Shown: positions 1 to 9,641, counted from the stretch's first letter. The stretch is DNA of 64,000 nt from Arthrobacter pascens (GCF_030815585.1 NZ_JAUSWY010000001.1:4030001-4094000); one strand, 5' to 3'. Made by a program: numbers and translations. Notes: generated by a model not told the origin, from the sequence alone.

Positions 1-731
1 TCGTGGCCATGATCCTTGTCGCCGCGGCCAACACTGTTGGTTATGCGCTGACGTCCTACATGCCGACGTACCTCACGGAGTCCAAGGGCTACGACCCTGT
101 CCATGGCACGCTGCTGACCATCCCCGTGCTGGTGATCATGGCCCTCTGCATTCCCCTCACAGGGAAGCTGTCTGATCGGATCGGCCGCCGTCCCGTTTTG
201 TGGATCGGCGCCGTCAGCACAGTGGTGTTCGCGATCCCGGCGTTCCTGCTGATCGGCATTGGGGATGTCTGGTCCACACTGGCAGGCCTGTCAATGATTG
301 CGTTCCCGGTGGCGTTCTATATAGCGAACCTCGCCTCGGCGTTGCCCGCGCAGTTCCCGACTGCCAGCAGGTACGGCGCCATGGGTATTGCCTACAACTT
401 CGCCGTGGCCATCTTCGGCGGCACCACGCCGTTCATCGTCGCAGCGCTGATCACGGCGACCGGCGATGACATGATGCCCGCCTACTACCTCATGGGCACC
501 TCCCTGATTGGCGCCGTCGCGATTTACTTCCTTAAGGAATCGGCCCAGCGTCCGCTGCCCGGTTCCATGCCCAGCGTGGACACCCAGGCAGAGGCCCGCG
601 AACTTGTTGCCACCCAGGACGAGAACCCGCTGATCGACCTGGACGAAATGCCGTTCGAATCCCAGGACGTCATCGACGCCAACGCCTCGGCCGATGAAGC
701 TCCGGCCGAAAAGGTTCCGGCCCCGGTGTAA
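1..731 (+). CDS. MFS transporter, C-terminal part (MHS/ProP-like)
   Basis: Only the last roughly 240 residues are present; the reading frame is open at the left edge, so the true start lies upstream. The visible part holds about six hydrophobic membrane segments, and the loop KLSDRIGRRPVLW matches the conserved cytoplasmic loop of major facilitator transporters. After the last helix (ending near YFLKES) comes a hydrophilic acidic tail of about 60 residues. The pattern fits the metabolite:H+ symporter branch (ProP, ShiA, KgtP type), which imports organic acids or osmolytes through the plasma membrane. The substrate cannot be told from this half. The next gene is convergent, with a strong hairpin between them. 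Confidence 0.8.
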   Translation, partial: VAMILVAAANTVGYALTSYMPTYLTESKGYDPVHGTLLTIPVLVIMALCIPLTGKLSDRIGRRPVLWIGAVSTVVFAIPAFLLIGIGDVWSTLAGLSMIAFPVAFYIANLASALPAQFPTASRYGAMGIAYNFAVAIFGGTTPFIVAALITATGDDMMPAYYLMGTSLIGAVAIYFLKESAQRPLPGSMPSVDTQAEARELVATQDENPLIDLDEMPFESQDVIDANASADEAPAEKVPAPV

Positions 732-768
732 CCAGCCTGTCCGGGTACGCCTTGTAGCCCGCGCTCAT

Positions 769-818
769 GAGGCCCGTCCTGCGTGATTTCCTTGGGGGAA
801 TGACGCAGTGCGGGCCTC
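769..818. terminator. Bidirectional hairpin between convergent genes
   Basis: Arms GAGGCCCG (769-776) and CGGGCCTC (811-818) pair perfectly. Inside them CTGCGT pairs with ACGCAG and TTCC with GGAA. It lies between the end of the MFS gene and the end of the convergent beta-lactamase-fold gene, so it can end transcription from both sides. There is no clear T-tract. Confidence 0.65.
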
Positions 819-828
819 GGCTGTGCCG

Positions 829-2001
829 CTAACAAGCCAGGTTGAGCGCCTCCACGGCGACCTCCAACATCTTCTCGGCATGGCGATTGAAGTCCTCCGT
901 TGACGATGACGGGCTGAGCGCCGCGAACCACGTTTCGGGTGGGTACGCAAGAGCCATCGCCAGTTGCCTAGAACCATCGGCGCTGGTCAGGGCAACTGAC
1001 ACGTACCCCTGTACTTGCCCGAAATGGCCCACGTAGGAGTTATTGGAGCAGGCATCGCGCCGTTTCATGAGCCCCAAACCGTACTCATGCTGGTTTGGTG
1101 CCAGCATTTCCAGCACAGTGCTGGGCTTCAGGAGCTTCCCGTGGATGAGTGCGGCGGTAAAAGTGTTGAGGTCCACGACGGTGGAGATCATCCCGCTGTC
1201 GGCGGACCCGATGAGGATTGCAGGCAGCGTCGTATCCTCCCGACCGCCGCCATCCAAGAGGATGTAACCGTGAACCATCTTTTGCGGACCAGGTTGGCTG
1301 CCCGTCATGAGAGTGTCCTGCAGCCCCAGGGGTTCCGCGATGTCCACGTGAAGGACCTCTTCAAGCGCCCGGCCGCGCAACTTTTCGACGAGGAGCGCCA
1401 ACGCCGCATAGTCTGATCGCGAGTATATGTAGACGCTGATCGAGCCATTGTGTTTCCAGGGGAGGGTCCCGGCCAGAGCCAGGCGGTTTTCATGACTCAA
1501 GGGCTCGGATCCATCAACGGCTTCCAGATAATTAGGCATTCCGGACCGGTGGTTGAGCAAACTGCGGACAGTGACCGGCCAGGAAGGGCGGATCACATTC
1601 TCGAGTTCCGGCAGATACTGGGTGATCGGGTCATCCAGCCGGACCTTCCCTTCCTCCACGAGCTTCATGACCGAGACTGCCACCATGGTGGAAGTGATGT
1701 CGCCTACGTGGACCTGGTCCGTCAGCTGGACCGGCTCCTGGTTCTCAAGGCTTCGGACACCGGCGGCTTTGGACCATTCCCCCACCCGCGACTTCATCTG
1801 GATAAAGACGGCCGGGGCCCCGGCTTCGAGCACATCCTCGCTGTACCGCTCCAGCACGGGGACGAAGGCCTTCGCCGTCGGCGACTGCTGGTCGGGCGGA
1901 TCCGGCGCTCCAGTGCAGGCTCCAAGGGAAGATCCCACCATGGTTGCGATGGCCAGCGCTGCAAGGCGGAGCCAAACGACCCGGGTAAAGGCTGACAGCA
2001 T
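829..2001 (-). CDS. Beta-lactamase-fold lipoprotein with degenerate active site
   Basis: About 390 residues. The N-terminus is a lipoprotein signal with lipobox LGAC. I chose ATG at 2001, which has GAAGGG 8 bases upstream; a TTG at 2016 in frame is less likely. The body is the class C beta-lactamase/penicillin-binding-protein-like family (Pfam Beta-lactamase): the run VMKLVEEGKVRLDDPI, the Y-S-R-S-D-Y segment and H-F-G near residue 330. In active members the first motif is S-x-x-K before 'LVEEGKL'; here the aligned residues are D-I-T-S, so both nucleophilic Ser and general-base Lys are missing, and Y-x-N has become Y-S-R. It is likely a non-catalytic or altered-function surface lipoprotein. 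No operon partner is seen. Confidence 0.8.
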   Translation of the reverse strand: MLSAFTRVVWLRLAALAIATMVGSSLGACTGAPDPPDQQSPTAKAFVPVLERYSEDVLEAGAPAVFIQMKSRVGEWSKAAGVRSLENQEPVQLTDQVHVGDITSTMVAVSVMKLVEEGKVRLDDPITQYLPELENVIRPSWPVTVRSLLNHRSGMPNYLEAVDGSEPLSHENRLALAGTLPWKHNGSISVYIYSRSDYAALALLVEKLRGRALEEVLHVDIAEPLGLQDTLMTGSQPGPQKMVHGYILLDGGGREDTTLPAILIGSADSGMISTVVDLNTFTAALIHGKLLKPSTVLEMLAPNQHEYGLGLMKRRDACSNNSYVGHFGQVQGYVSVALTSADGSRQLAMALAYPPETWFAALSPSSSTEDFNRHAEKMLEVAVEALNLAC

Positions 2002-2096
2002 TTCGTGGCCCTTCAAGGGTCCGGTCCGCAGCTGGACTCCTTAGAGACCGCCAGCTGCTCCGGCACCTTCGATGTTCCTCAGCGCCACAAGAAGTG

Positions 2097-2957
2097 TCAA
2101 GGAGTGCCGCTGACGATCCGGGGAGGCTGCTTGACCCCAACGGCTGGTTGCGATCGCCTGGAGCCGGACTGCGTGGCGTCGCCGCTACCTCGCCCTTCGG
2201 GGGGGCCCGTTGTCAGACGGGCCGGCAGCACTTGCGCAGCGGCCATCATGATTCTGTACCTTTTGGAGGGGACCCAAACTGCCTTGCCGTGCTGACTGGC
2301 GGCCAAGCCCTCACGGACCACACGGTCCGGCTTCAGCCACATCCACGGCGGGGCCGCCGACTTGTCCATCTCCATGCGGTCGTGGAACTCGGTGTGCGTC
2401 AGCCCAGGGCACACTGCCGTGACGGTGACGCCCTGTGGGGAGTACGCCAGGTTGGCCCAGCGGCTGAAAGCCACCAGCCACCCCTTCGCCGCCGAGTACG
2501 TTCCCCGCGGCAGAAACGCCGCCACGCTCGCCACGTTGATGATCTTCCCGGAACGGCGCGACAGCATCCCCTTCAGCGCGGCATGACTCAGCACCATGGG
2601 AGTTTCCACGAGAAGCTTCAGATGCGCTTTTTCATCCTCGATATCATTCTCTTCAAAGGACCGCAGCAGCCCGAAACCGGCGTTGTTGACCAGGATCTCC
2701 ACCGGGCGCGCCTCATCGGAAAGGCGTTCGACGACGGCAGCCACGCCGGCGTCGTCGGTCAAGTCGGCGGCGAGCACCTCAGCAGTGATGCTGTAGTTGT
2801 TTTCCAGTTCGTGCGCCGCGGCCTCCAGCCGCTCCCTGTCCCGGGCCACAAGCACCAGGTTATGGCCCTGCTCTGCGAGCTGGCGGGAAAATTCCACGCC
2901 CAGGCCTGCGCTGGCACCGGTGATGAGGGCCGTAGGTTTTCCGCTGTGTGGCGTCAT
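2097..2957 (-). CDS. Short-chain dehydrogenase/reductase (SDR)
   Basis: 286 residues, classical SDR fold. The nucleotide motif TGASAGLG sits near residue 14, NNAG follows beta-4, and the catalytic set is Ser in INVASVAAF with Y-x-x-x-K in GTYSAAKGW. The PG motif (CPGLTHTEF) follows. Such enzymes oxidise or reduce an alcohol/ketone with NAD(P); the substrate is unknown. The last 35 or so residues are polar, rich in Gly, Ser, Arg and Gln, and look like a tail added beyond the usual SDR end. The start lies 18 bases downstream of the desD-like stop, same strand, so it may be the last gene of the siderophore operon, although it is not a known siderophore enzyme. Confidence 0.85.
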   Translation of the reverse strand: MTPHSGKPTALITGASAGLGVEFSRQLAEQGHNLVLVARDRERLEAAAHELENNYSITAEVLAADLTDDAGVAAVVERLSDEARPVEILVNNAGFGLLRSFEENDIEDEKAHLKLLVETPMVLSHAALKGMLSRRSGKIINVASVAAFLPRGTYSAAKGWLVAFSRWANLAYSPQGVTVTAVCPGLTHTEFHDRMEMDKSAAPPWMWLKPDRVVREGLAASQHGKAVWVPSKRYRIMMAAAQVLPARLTTGPPEGRGSGDATQSGSRRSQPAVGVKQPPRIVSGTP

Positions 2958-2975
2958 GGCCCCAGCCTAGTCACC

Positions 2976-4880
2976 TCATCCACGCGCTGAGGTGAACCCA
3001 GCCAGCGGATTCGCCAGCCGGCCCGCCATTTGCAGCCCCCCGGACGGATCCGTGAGGTCCAGCATCTGCTGGTTGTTCCGGAGCTGGAGGCGGTTCAGGC
3101 AGGACAGCTCAAAGTCCGCGGCAAAAAGGTCATGGTGGGCGAACTGGTCCGCAAGTTCAGGGTGCTCTGCCTGGTAATCCTGGATGGCCTTGGCCGCGGT
3201 GCCCCAGAAGTCGTCCTGGCTGAGTTTGCCGTCCTCCACCAGCAGTGCGCCGAGGAAGCGGAAGATGCAGTCGAAAACATCCGTGAAGATGGCCAGGACC
3301 TTTTCGCCGTCCGGAATGTCGGCGCGGATCCGGGCCACTTCTTCGGGAAGATCCAGCCTGTCCCCCATCACCACGATCTCCTCGGCGATGTCCTTCATGA
3401 TCGCGCGGACCGGCACGCCGTTGTCCAGCACCAGGATCACGTTCTCGCCGTGAGGCATAAAGGCCAGCTCGTAACGGTACAGGCAGTGCACTAAGGGAAT
3501 GAGGTAGGCCTCGAAGTACCGGCGCAGCCACTCAACGGGTCCCAACCCGGAACGCTCCATCAGGGCCGAAACCATTGGGGTGCCCTCCGAATCAACGTGC
3601 AGGAGCGACGCCATGGTTGCCAACTGCTGGCCGTCCTCGAGCAGCGGCAGCGGACTCTCCCGCCACAGCGCGGACAGCATCTTCCGATACGGTGAACCGC
3701 TGGCGGACGCGGCTTCGTAATAACTGTTGTGGTAGCCGATGGCCGCGATCTCGCTGATCATGGCCAGGCCGCGCCGCTGGAGTGCTTGATCGGAGCTGAT
3801 CAGGTTCCGGAGCCAGTCATTGATGGCCGGTGTAGCCTTCATGTACTGCGGCGACAGGCCGCGCATAAAGCCCATGTTCAGCACGGACATCGCAGTCTTG
3901 ACGTAGCACTTGGCCGGTGCGCTGGTGTTGAAGAAGGTGCGGATGGACTGCTGCGCCTGGTAGCTGTCCGCCCCGGTCCCAAGGTGCACGATGTGCTGCC
4001 GGGCGATCTCGGCCGCGAAAGTGACAGTAAGCTTGTTTTCCCACTGCCAGGGATGCACCGGCATCAGGAAATACTGGGCAGGGTCCAGGTCCGGCGCGCT
4101 GAGTTCCGCATCAAAGGATGCCAGGGCCGCCCCACCCAGCTCGGCGTCCAGGTGCGCGCGGTAGTCCAGGCCTGCGCTGGAGGTGAAGGCCGCCTGGCTG
4201 CGGTGGACCGCGATCCATTCCAGCTGCACCGGGGCACCCGCCTCCGGGGCAAACGCCTTGTAGTCGCTGATCCCGAAACCCAGCCGTCCGTTGTTGGCCA
4301 CAAAGCAGGGATGGCCCTCTGTCATGCTGCGTTCGATGGCCTGGAAGTCGGCAGCGGGGTTGCTGCCCCGGGTGACCCCGGCCACGAGCTCCTTGGACGG
4401 TGGCTGGCCCAGCCATTGCTTGTAGGCATGGCTGGCGAGTGTGCTGCTGATCTCCTCGAGGTAGACCGGCAGCATCTCCTCGCGAATCGCCAAGGTGTCC
4501 CGGAAGTCGGTGATGAAGCGCAGTGCGTCCGGGGCGGCATCCCTGCCGTTCCTGGAGCAGCGGATGGAGTCGGCATCGATGGACCAGTGATCCATCGCCA
4601 GCTGCCGGGCAGTGAAGGAGTATTCCGCAGAGGCATCGTCGCTCCGGACCCGGTACTGCGCCGGTGACGCGTGCTCCGGCGCGCCTGCCGTTGTGTCCGT
4701 GGGGTCCAGGCGCTCGGGCATGAGGATGCGTTCGTGCGAGAATTCGGCCAGCTCCTTGCGGACCAGGTGGCGGTTGGCTTTGGCCCAGCGCTCCGGGGTG
4801 AGATGGGGGGCCGTGTTTGCCCTGTTTCCGGTGTGCCCCGCAATGAGGGCGGGATCGAAGTCGATGGTGGTCACAGTCAT
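2976..4880 (-). CDS. desD: NIS siderophore synthetase, IucA/IucC family (DesD-like)
   Basis: 634 residues. NRPS-independent siderophore synthetases adenylate a carboxylate with ATP and join it to an amine or hydroxylamine; DesD oligomerises N-hydroxy-N-succinylcadaverine into desferrioxamine. Visible family marks are HPWQWENK near residue 275, the SIRTFF...KCYVKTAMS block near 310-335, HGENVILVLDNG near 475 and the C-terminal FhuF-like part. ATG at 4880 overlaps the preceding acyltransferase stop by 4 bases (ATGA), so translation is probably coupled. Its partners (decarboxylase, N-hydroxylase, acyltransferase) point to a cadaverine-based hydroxamate rather than a citrate siderophore. Bisucaberin- or putrebactin-like products cannot be excluded from sequence alone. 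Confidence 0.9.
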   Translation of the reverse strand: MTVTTIDFDPALIAGHTGNRANTAPHLTPERWAKANRHLVRKELAEFSHERILMPERLDPTDTTAGAPEHASPAQYRVRSDDASAEYSFTARQLAMDHWSIDADSIRCSRNGRDAAPDALRFITDFRDTLAIREEMLPVYLEEISSTLASHAYKQWLGQPPSKELVAGVTRGSNPAADFQAIERSMTEGHPCFVANNGRLGFGISDYKAFAPEAGAPVQLEWIAVHRSQAAFTSSAGLDYRAHLDAELGGAALASFDAELSAPDLDPAQYFLMPVHPWQWENKLTVTFAAEIARQHIVHLGTGADSYQAQQSIRTFFNTSAPAKCYVKTAMSVLNMGFMRGLSPQYMKATPAINDWLRNLISSDQALQRRGLAMISEIAAIGYHNSYYEAASASGSPYRKMLSALWRESPLPLLEDGQQLATMASLLHVDSEGTPMVSALMERSGLGPVEWLRRYFEAYLIPLVHCLYRYELAFMPHGENVILVLDNGVPVRAIMKDIAEEIVVMGDRLDLPEEVARIRADIPDGEKVLAIFTDVFDCIFRFLGALLVEDGKLSQDDFWGTAAKAIQDYQAEHPELADQFAHHDLFAADFELSCLNRLQLRNNQQMLDLTDPSGGLQMAGRLANPLAGFTSARG

Positions 4881-5449
4881 GCTCCCTGGTGGGTCGTCGT
4901 TGAAAGGTTTACAGGCTGTTGGAGGGCCGCCCGGGCGGCCAGGTACTCGGTGCGGGTGCAGCAGCTCAGCAGTGCCTGTTTATCCGGCAGCTCCACCACC
5001 CCGGCCGGCTGGAAGCCCAGCCGTTCGTTGAGGGCGTGGATTTTGGTGTTCCGTACATCGGGCTCCACCACCACCCGTTCCACGCCGGGCTTCTGGAAAA
5101 GCCGCTCCAGCACTGCGTCCATCACAGCGGCGGTGTACCCGGGCTTGGGCCCTCCCGACGGCGGCGCCACCAGCAGATGCATGCCCAGGTCCCCCGGCTG
5201 CACCGCGTAGGCACCCGCCAGCGGAGAGGCAGCCGGCAGGTACTCTTCCGTCAGGAAGGCGGGAACACCGCCGTCGAGTCCCAACAGCGCGTGGTGATGC
5301 CCGCTGGCCTGGATCTTGGAGTATTCCTCTACAACTTCGTCGACTGTAGAGGACAACATGCCCCAGAAGGATGCGTAGGGCTGGGTCACCCAGGTGTGGA
5401 GGAGGGGGGCGTCGGCCTTGGCGTCCAGGCACCGGAACGTGAACCTCAT
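4877..5449 (-). CDS. desC: GNAT acyltransferase of hydroxamate siderophore assembly (DesC-like)
   Basis: 190 residues, similar in length to Streptomyces DesC. Acetyltransferase family of the IucB/RhbD type, which acylates an N-hydroxy diamine with acetyl- or succinyl-CoA to form the hydroxamate. Visible blocks: [11 protein letters not shown] near the N-terminus, the acyl-CoA region around [12 protein letters not shown], and the tail with [11 protein letters not shown] and N-E-R-L-G-F, typical of siderophore GNATs. It overlaps the hydroxylase upstream and the synthetase downstream by 4 bases each. Acyl donor unknown; the gene order alone suggests the DesC role. Confidence 0.88.
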   Translation of the reverse strand: MRFTFRCLDAKADAPLLHTWVTQPYASFWGMLSSTVDEVVEEYSKIQASGHHHALLGLDGGVPAFLTEEYLPAASPLAGAYAVQPGDLGMHLLVAPPSGGPKPGYTAAVMDAVLERLFQKPGVERVVVEPDVRNTKIHALNERLGFQPAGVVELPDKQALLSCCTRTEYLAARAALQQPVNLSTTTHQGA

Positions 5450-6822
5450 GCCGGGACCGCCGTCCCGCTGGCCTCTGGCACGCCAGCGCTGGTGAGCCTG
5501 GCGCCGTCACGGTCTGGCGCGGGGCCGGGCGCCCCGAAGTACTGGAAGGCGATGCTGCGCTCCACCGGGTACACCTCACGGCCGGTGATCTCCCGCAGGA
5601 TGCAGGAGTTGCGGTAGGCGCCCATGCCCAGGTCAGGTGTGACAAAGCCGTGCGTATGCAGCTCGGCGTTCTGCACAAAGATCTCGCCGGGTTCGACGCC
5701 GGTGCTGTAGTTCCGGTTCACGGCGAACCTTCCGGCGGAGTCCCGTGCGATCCTGTCCTGAACGCCAGCCAGGAAGCCAGGCTCCCGGTAGGCGTAGCCG
5801 GTGGCCAGAACCACGGCTTCGCTGTCCAGGGTGTACGCGGCCTCCTGTTCTTCATGCCTCAGCTGCAGGGTATGGGTGCCGGTGGTCGGGTCCCACTGGG
5901 CCCCGGTCAGCGACGAGTGCGTCAGCAACTGGGTGTCCACCATGCCGGAGAGGCTCTTGGTGTAGAGCAGGTCGTAGATGGCGTCGATCAGCTCGGAATT
6001 GATTCCTTTGTAGAGGTTCTTTTGGCTCTTGATGAGGCCGTCGCGCTGGTCCTGCGGCAGTCCATGGAAGTAATCCACATACTCGGGCGAGGTCATCTCC
6101 AGCGTCAGCTTGGTGTATTCGAGCGGGAAGAAGCGCCCGGAACGGGTGACCCAGTTCAGTTGGTAGCCATGGACGTCGATTTCCTGCAGCAGCTCGTAAT
6201 AGACCTCCGCGGCACTCTGGCCGCCGCCCACAATCGTGATGCTGCGTTGCCGCTGCAGCTCACTTTTCCTGGACATATACTCCGAGTTGTGGAGGACCAC
6301 TCCTTGACCGCCGTTGGCGGCAGCCTCCACTATCCCTTCACAGGCCGCCGGCAGATACGGCGAGGTTCCGGTGCCCAGCACCAGCCGCCGGGCCAACAGC
6401 ACCTCCGGCCCGCCCGGACCTTTCACGGAAAGACGGTACACACCGGCGTCGTACGCCACATCCAGCACATCCGTGCTAAAACGCACTGAAGGCAGCTGCC
6501 CGGCCACCCACTGGCAGTACTGGTTGAACTCTGCCCGCAGCGGATAGAAGTTCTCGCGGATATAGAAGCGGTAGAGCCGGCCGGTCTGCTTGAGGAAGTT
6601 CAGGAACGAATACGGCGAAGTGGGGTCCGCGAGCGTTACCAGATCCGCCATGAAGGGCACCTGCAGGTGGGCCGGTTCCAGCATCATGCCGGGGTGCCAG
6701 TCGAAGGAGTCCCGACGCTCCAGGAACACACCGTCCAGGCCATCCACGGGTTCGCTGAGCGCCGCGAGCCCCAGATTGAAGGGACCGACGCCGATGCCGG
6801 CGAAGTCGTAAACGCGGCTCAT
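5446..6822 (-). CDS. desB: Lysine/ornithine (diamine) N-monooxygenase (DesB-like)
   Basis: 458 residues, flavin-dependent N-hydroxylase of the IucD/SidA/PvdA family. FAD motif [11 protein letters not shown] lies at residues 9-19, the NADPH motif [13 protein letters not shown] near 195-207, and the ATGY motif ([13 protein letters not shown]) near 345. In desferrioxamine-type pathways it hydroxylates the terminal amine of cadaverine with O2 and NADPH. Start and stop both overlap the neighbours by 4 bases, so it is the second gene of a tight four-gene unit. Substrate (cadaverine or putrescine) follows the specificity of the decarboxylase encoded just upstream and is inferred. Confidence 0.9.
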   Translation of the reverse strand: MSRVYDFAGIGVGPFNLGLAALSEPVDGLDGVFLERRDSFDWHPGMMLEPAHLQVPFMADLVTLADPTSPYSFLNFLKQTGRLYRFYIRENFYPLRAEFNQYCQWVAGQLPSVRFSTDVLDVAYDAGVYRLSVKGPGGPEVLLARRLVLGTGTSPYLPAACEGIVEAAANGGQGVVLHNSEYMSRKSELQRQRSITIVGGGQSAAEVYYELLQEIDVHGYQLNWVTRSGRFFPLEYTKLTLEMTSPEYVDYFHGLPQDQRDGLIKSQKNLYKGINSELIDAIYDLLYTKSLSGMVDTQLLTHSSLTGAQWDPTTGTHTLQLRHEEQEAAYTLDSEAVVLATGYAYREPGFLAGVQDRIARDSAGRFAVNRNYSTGVEPGEIFVQNAELHTHGFVTPDLGMGAYRNSCILREITGREVYPVERSIAFQYFGAPGPAPDRDGARLTSAGVPEASGTAVPA

Positions 6823-8447
6823 GCGGACGCCTCGCTCTGCTGCAGCTCGTCCTGGAGCAACCCGGCCCCTGTGCTGCGCAGGACGCTGATGATCTCGCCG
6901 ATGTCCTCCAAGGTTGCTTCGGCGTTGAGGAGCGTGAACTTCAGGTAGTGCCGGCCCTCCACCTTCGTGCCGGCCACCACGGCCTTGCCCGAGGCGAAAA
7001 CGGCCGCTCGGATGGCTGGATTGAGCCCATCCGCGGCGTCCTCCGAAAGCCTTTCACCACCGTCCGGACCGTCCACGCGTGGCCGGTAACGGAACACCAA
7101 CGTGCTGAGCCGGGGCTCGGCGGCGAGCTCGAAATCGTCGTCTGCCGCCAGCAGCGACCCCACGCGGGCGGCCAAATCAATCGCCTCGTCAAAGAGGGCG
7201 CCGATGGCGTCCGCACCCATGATGCGCAGGGTGAGCCAGAGTTTGAGGGCGTCGAAGCGGCGTGTGGTCTGGATGCTCTTGTCCACTTGGTTGGGAATCT
7301 CTGCCAGTGCGGCGCTTTCCGGATTCAGGTAGTCCGCGTAATAGGTGATGTGCCTGAGCATGGCGCGATCGCGGACCAGCAGGGCGCTGGAGCTGACAGG
7401 CTGGAAGAACGTTTTATGGAAATCCACGGTGACGGAATCAGCCAGCCGCGTGCCGTCCAGCAGGTGGCGGTAGCGGCCTGAAACCATCAGCCCGCCGCCA
7501 TACGCTGCGTCCACGTGGAACCAGGCACCGTAGGCGCGGGCCAGGGCGGAAAGTTCTGCGAGCGGGTCCACCGCTCCGAAGTCTGTGGTCCCGGCGGTGG
7601 CCACCACCGCCATCGGCACCAGTCCGCCGTCGTACGCTTCCGCCATGGCCTCAGCGAGCGCGGCGGGGTCCATCCGGCGGTCGGCTGCGCAGCGGATGGA
7701 GATGACGGCGTCGAACCCCAGCCCCAGCATGGACGCGGACTTCTGGACGCTGAAGTGGCCGTCCGCTGAGGTGAAGATACGCAGCTTCTCCAGCAGGGCC
7801 GGCAGCCGGAGGCCTGAGTTGCCCGGTTGCTGCCGGAGACCGGCCACCGCATGGTTGCGGGCAATCAACAGGGCCTGGAGGTTGGACTGGCTGCCGCCGG
7901 AAGTGAAAACGCCGTCGGCTGTATCCCCCAGCTGCAGCCGGTCGGCAGTCCACTCAATGAGCCGACGCTCGATCATGGTGGCGCCGGCACTTTGGTCCCA
8001 GGTGTCCATCGACGAGTTCACCGCCGACAGGATGGCTTCCCCCACCAGTGCAGGGATCACCACGGGGCAATTGAGGTGGGCGGCGTACTTGGCATCGTGG
8101 AAGTAGACGGCGTCGCGCAGGTAGACGGATTCAAGCTCCTCCAGGGCCGCGGCGGTGTCCGGGAGCGGCCGGTCCAGATCCACGGCGCCGATGCGCGTCT
8201 TCAGTTCGGCAGGTCCGACGCCGGTGAACGGCTGGGTGGTGCGGTCCAGTTTGGTGGCAACGGCGTTGACCCCCTGCAGCACCTGCGCCACGTATCGGGT
8301 GGAGTTCCGGGCGTTGAACAGATGGTTGGTGGCAGCGAAGGCAAGCTCCACCCGGGAGCCGAAATCCCTCCCGGGTAAGTCTTCGCCTTCACGGGTTACG
8401 ACCGCTCTCATCTCTTCAACGCGGGGCAGCAGCGGCACGATGGTCAT
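6819..8447 (-). CDS. desA: PLP-dependent amino-acid decarboxylase (DesA-like, lysine/diamine)
   Basis: 542 residues, group II PLP decarboxylase family (glutamate/DOPA/2,4-diaminobutyrate decarboxylase fold). HVDAAYGGG carries the Asp that contacts the PLP ring nitrogen, and the Schiff-base Lys lies in [13 protein letters not shown] near residue 350. First gene of the siderophore unit; expected to make cadaverine from lysine. The annotated ATG at 8447 has GAAGG directly against it, so the in-frame GTG at 8438, nine bases further, may be the real start. A promoter with an overlapping DtxR/IdeR-like box lies just upstream, which predicts derepression under iron limitation. No siderophore export or uptake gene is in the window. 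Confidence 0.88.
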   Translation of the reverse strand: MTIVPLLPRVEEMRAVVTREGEDLPGRDFGSRVELAFAATNHLFNARNSTRYVAQVLQGVNAVATKLDRTTQPFTGVGPAELKTRIGAVDLDRPLPDTAAALEELESVYLRDAVYFHDAKYAAHLNCPVVIPALVGEAILSAVNSSMDTWDQSAGATMIERRLIEWTADRLQLGDTADGVFTSGGSQSNLQALLIARNHAVAGLRQQPGNSGLRLPALLEKLRIFTSADGHFSVQKSASMLGLGFDAVISIRCAADRRMDPAALAEAMAEAYDGGLVPMAVVATAGTTDFGAVDPLAELSALARAYGAWFHVDAAYGGGLMVSGRYRHLLDGTRLADSVTVDFHKTFFQPVSSSALLVRDRAMLRHITYYADYLNPESAALAEIPNQVDKSIQTTRRFDALKLWLTLRIMGADAIGALFDEAIDLAARVGSLLAADDDFELAAEPRLSTLVFRYRPRVDGPDGGERLSEDAADGLNPAIRAAVFASGKAVVAGTKVEGRHYLKFTLLNAEATLEDIGEIISVLRSTGAGLLQDELQQSEASA

Positions 8448-8472
8448 CCTTCGTTCGACGTCGGGGGTCTAG

Positions 8473-8491
8473 CAAGGCAAGCCTTACTTAG
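8473..8491 (-). promoter_or_regulatory. DtxR/IdeR-like iron box upstream of desA
   Basis: Read on the minus strand the site is CTAAGTAAGGCTTGCCTTG. It matches about 12 of 19 positions of the published iron-box consensus TTAGGTTAGGCTAACCTAA, with the central AGGCT intact and the dyad AAGGC/GCCTT visible. It covers the predicted -10 element, where iron-loaded repressor would block transcription. Confidence 0.6.
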
Positions 8492-8508
8492 GACAACCTT
8501 TTCGTCAA
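8481..8508 (-). promoter_or_regulatory. Predicted promoter of the siderophore operon
   Basis: On the minus strand TTGACG (8508-8503) is followed after 16 bases by TAAGGC (8486-8481). The -35 is a good sigma-A match and the -10 is weak, as is common for repressed promoters. The iron box overlaps the -10. The transcript would start about 30 bases before desA. Confidence 0.45.
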
Positions 8509-8695
8509 ACTTTTGTGATGTATTTATCTCAAGGCCCGGAACTATGCGGATTTTCGGAAGCCAACTGCGTCATTGACTGGCCCGCATCAGCAAACCCGTG
8601 CAGAATACCCCGCGGAGGCCAGCCAGGGTGATGCCGATAGCAACTAGGCTCTTGTATCAGCAAACGTGAGCCACACGAATCAAACAGGGGGAAAC

Positions 8696-9046
8696 GTGGA
8701 GCAGGCCGAGGCGAACAAAGTCGGATTCCATGAGGTGGACCAGGACGGGAAACCCGCAAATCCGGGGGCGACAAGCGGCGATCACAACGCAGACGGAACC
8801 AAGGGTGCCGGCTGGAGATGGTTCAACCCGTTTATCGCCATCCTGTGGATCCTTGCGGCCGGACTGGTATTCGGGGGAATCTGGGGATTCACCAATGCTT
8901 TCTCTGGTTCCACATCCAGTTCCGGCGCCGTACCGCTAAGCTTTGTCCTTGTTACCTTCGCGCCCTTTGCAGCGCTTAGCGGCACATTGGCAATCATGTG
9001 CCTGCTGTTCTGGCACGCAGTGCAATGGCAGCGCGCCGCGCGTTAA
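8696..9046 (+). CDS. Small two-helix membrane protein, unknown function
   Basis: About 116 residues from GTG at 8696, which is preceded by AGGGGG four bases upstream; an in-frame GTG at 8666 would add ten residues but has no such site. The first 45 residues are polar and rich in Gly, Asp and Asn. Two hydrophobic stretches follow (FIAILWILAAGLVFGGIWGF and a second near the C-terminus, LSGTLAIMCLLFW), with a short Ser/Gly loop between. Ends in RAAR. No family recognised. It stands alone, divergent from the siderophore operon. Confidence 0.6.
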   Translation: MEQAEANKVGFHEVDQDGKPANPGATSGDHNADGTKGAGWRWFNPFIAILWILAAGLVFGGIWGFTNAFSGSTSSSGAVPLSFVLVTFAPFAALSGTLAIMCLLFWHAVQWQRAAR

Positions 9047-9089
9047 GGAAATGCACCCCGGCGCGAACGGGCAGATGACACCCTGCATT

Positions 9090-9641
9090 TCAGAGGTGTA
9101 CTTTGTGGGCCTTAAGTGTCCGCTGGCGCGTGGTGCGCTTGGCGGAGGCAGCACGGGACGGCCGCACGGGATTGGCCGTATCTGTCGGCTGGTTGGGGTG
9201 CTCAACAATCGCGGCCTCGGCCACATCCAGGCGCGCCGCTGCCAGCTCCTTCGCGGAGTGGATGGGGCATACAGGCAGGTATACAGGCTCAACGATGGTC
9301 AGATGAAAGTCGTCCGCTTCCTCGAGGGCCGCGGCGGCCGCCCGCCCCATTTCGTGATGGATGGCCGTATGCTGGCCCGCGCGGTGGGATCCCGGGCTGG
9401 CGATGTGGCGCAGGTGGGCCAGAACTCCCGCATCAAGGTGAATGGCACGCTGCAGATTGAGCGCTATTTCGGGTCCTGATACCAGGCGCTGCGCGCGGAG
9501 GAGCAAGTGCAGCAAGGCCGGAAAGTTGGACTGCGTCAGGCATCCGCCCACATCTACGGTGATGTGTCCCGGGTCCAGATCCACGTGGACAATAAGGCGC
9601 AGCTTGTGATGGGAAAGTTTGTGGCTCAATGGAATCTCCAC
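9090..9641 (-). CDS. STAS-like domain protein, unknown role
   Basis: 183 residues from a GTG at 9641. The part from about residue 15 to 85 (VDLDPGHITVDVGGCL, an amphipathic helix, then LNLQRAIHLDAGVLAHL) has the strand-helix order of STAS domains of the anti-sigma-factor antagonist type. The typical D-S phosphorylation motif is replaced by L-D-A, so regulation by an anti-sigma kinase is uncertain. The C-terminal 40 residues are basic and low in complexity. It is convergent with the small membrane protein and divergent from the GAF-ANTAR gene; both contexts suit stress or general regulation but do not prove it. Confidence 0.55.
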   Translation of the reverse strand: MEIPLSHKLSHHKLRLIVHVDLDPGHITVDVGGCLTQSNFPALLHLLLRAQRLVSGPEIALNLQRAIHLDAGVLAHLRHIASPGSHRAGQHTAIHHEMGRAAAAALEEADDFHLTIVEPVYLPVCPIHSAKELAAARLDVAEAAIVEHPNQPTDTANPVRPSRAASAKRTTRQRTLKAHKVHL

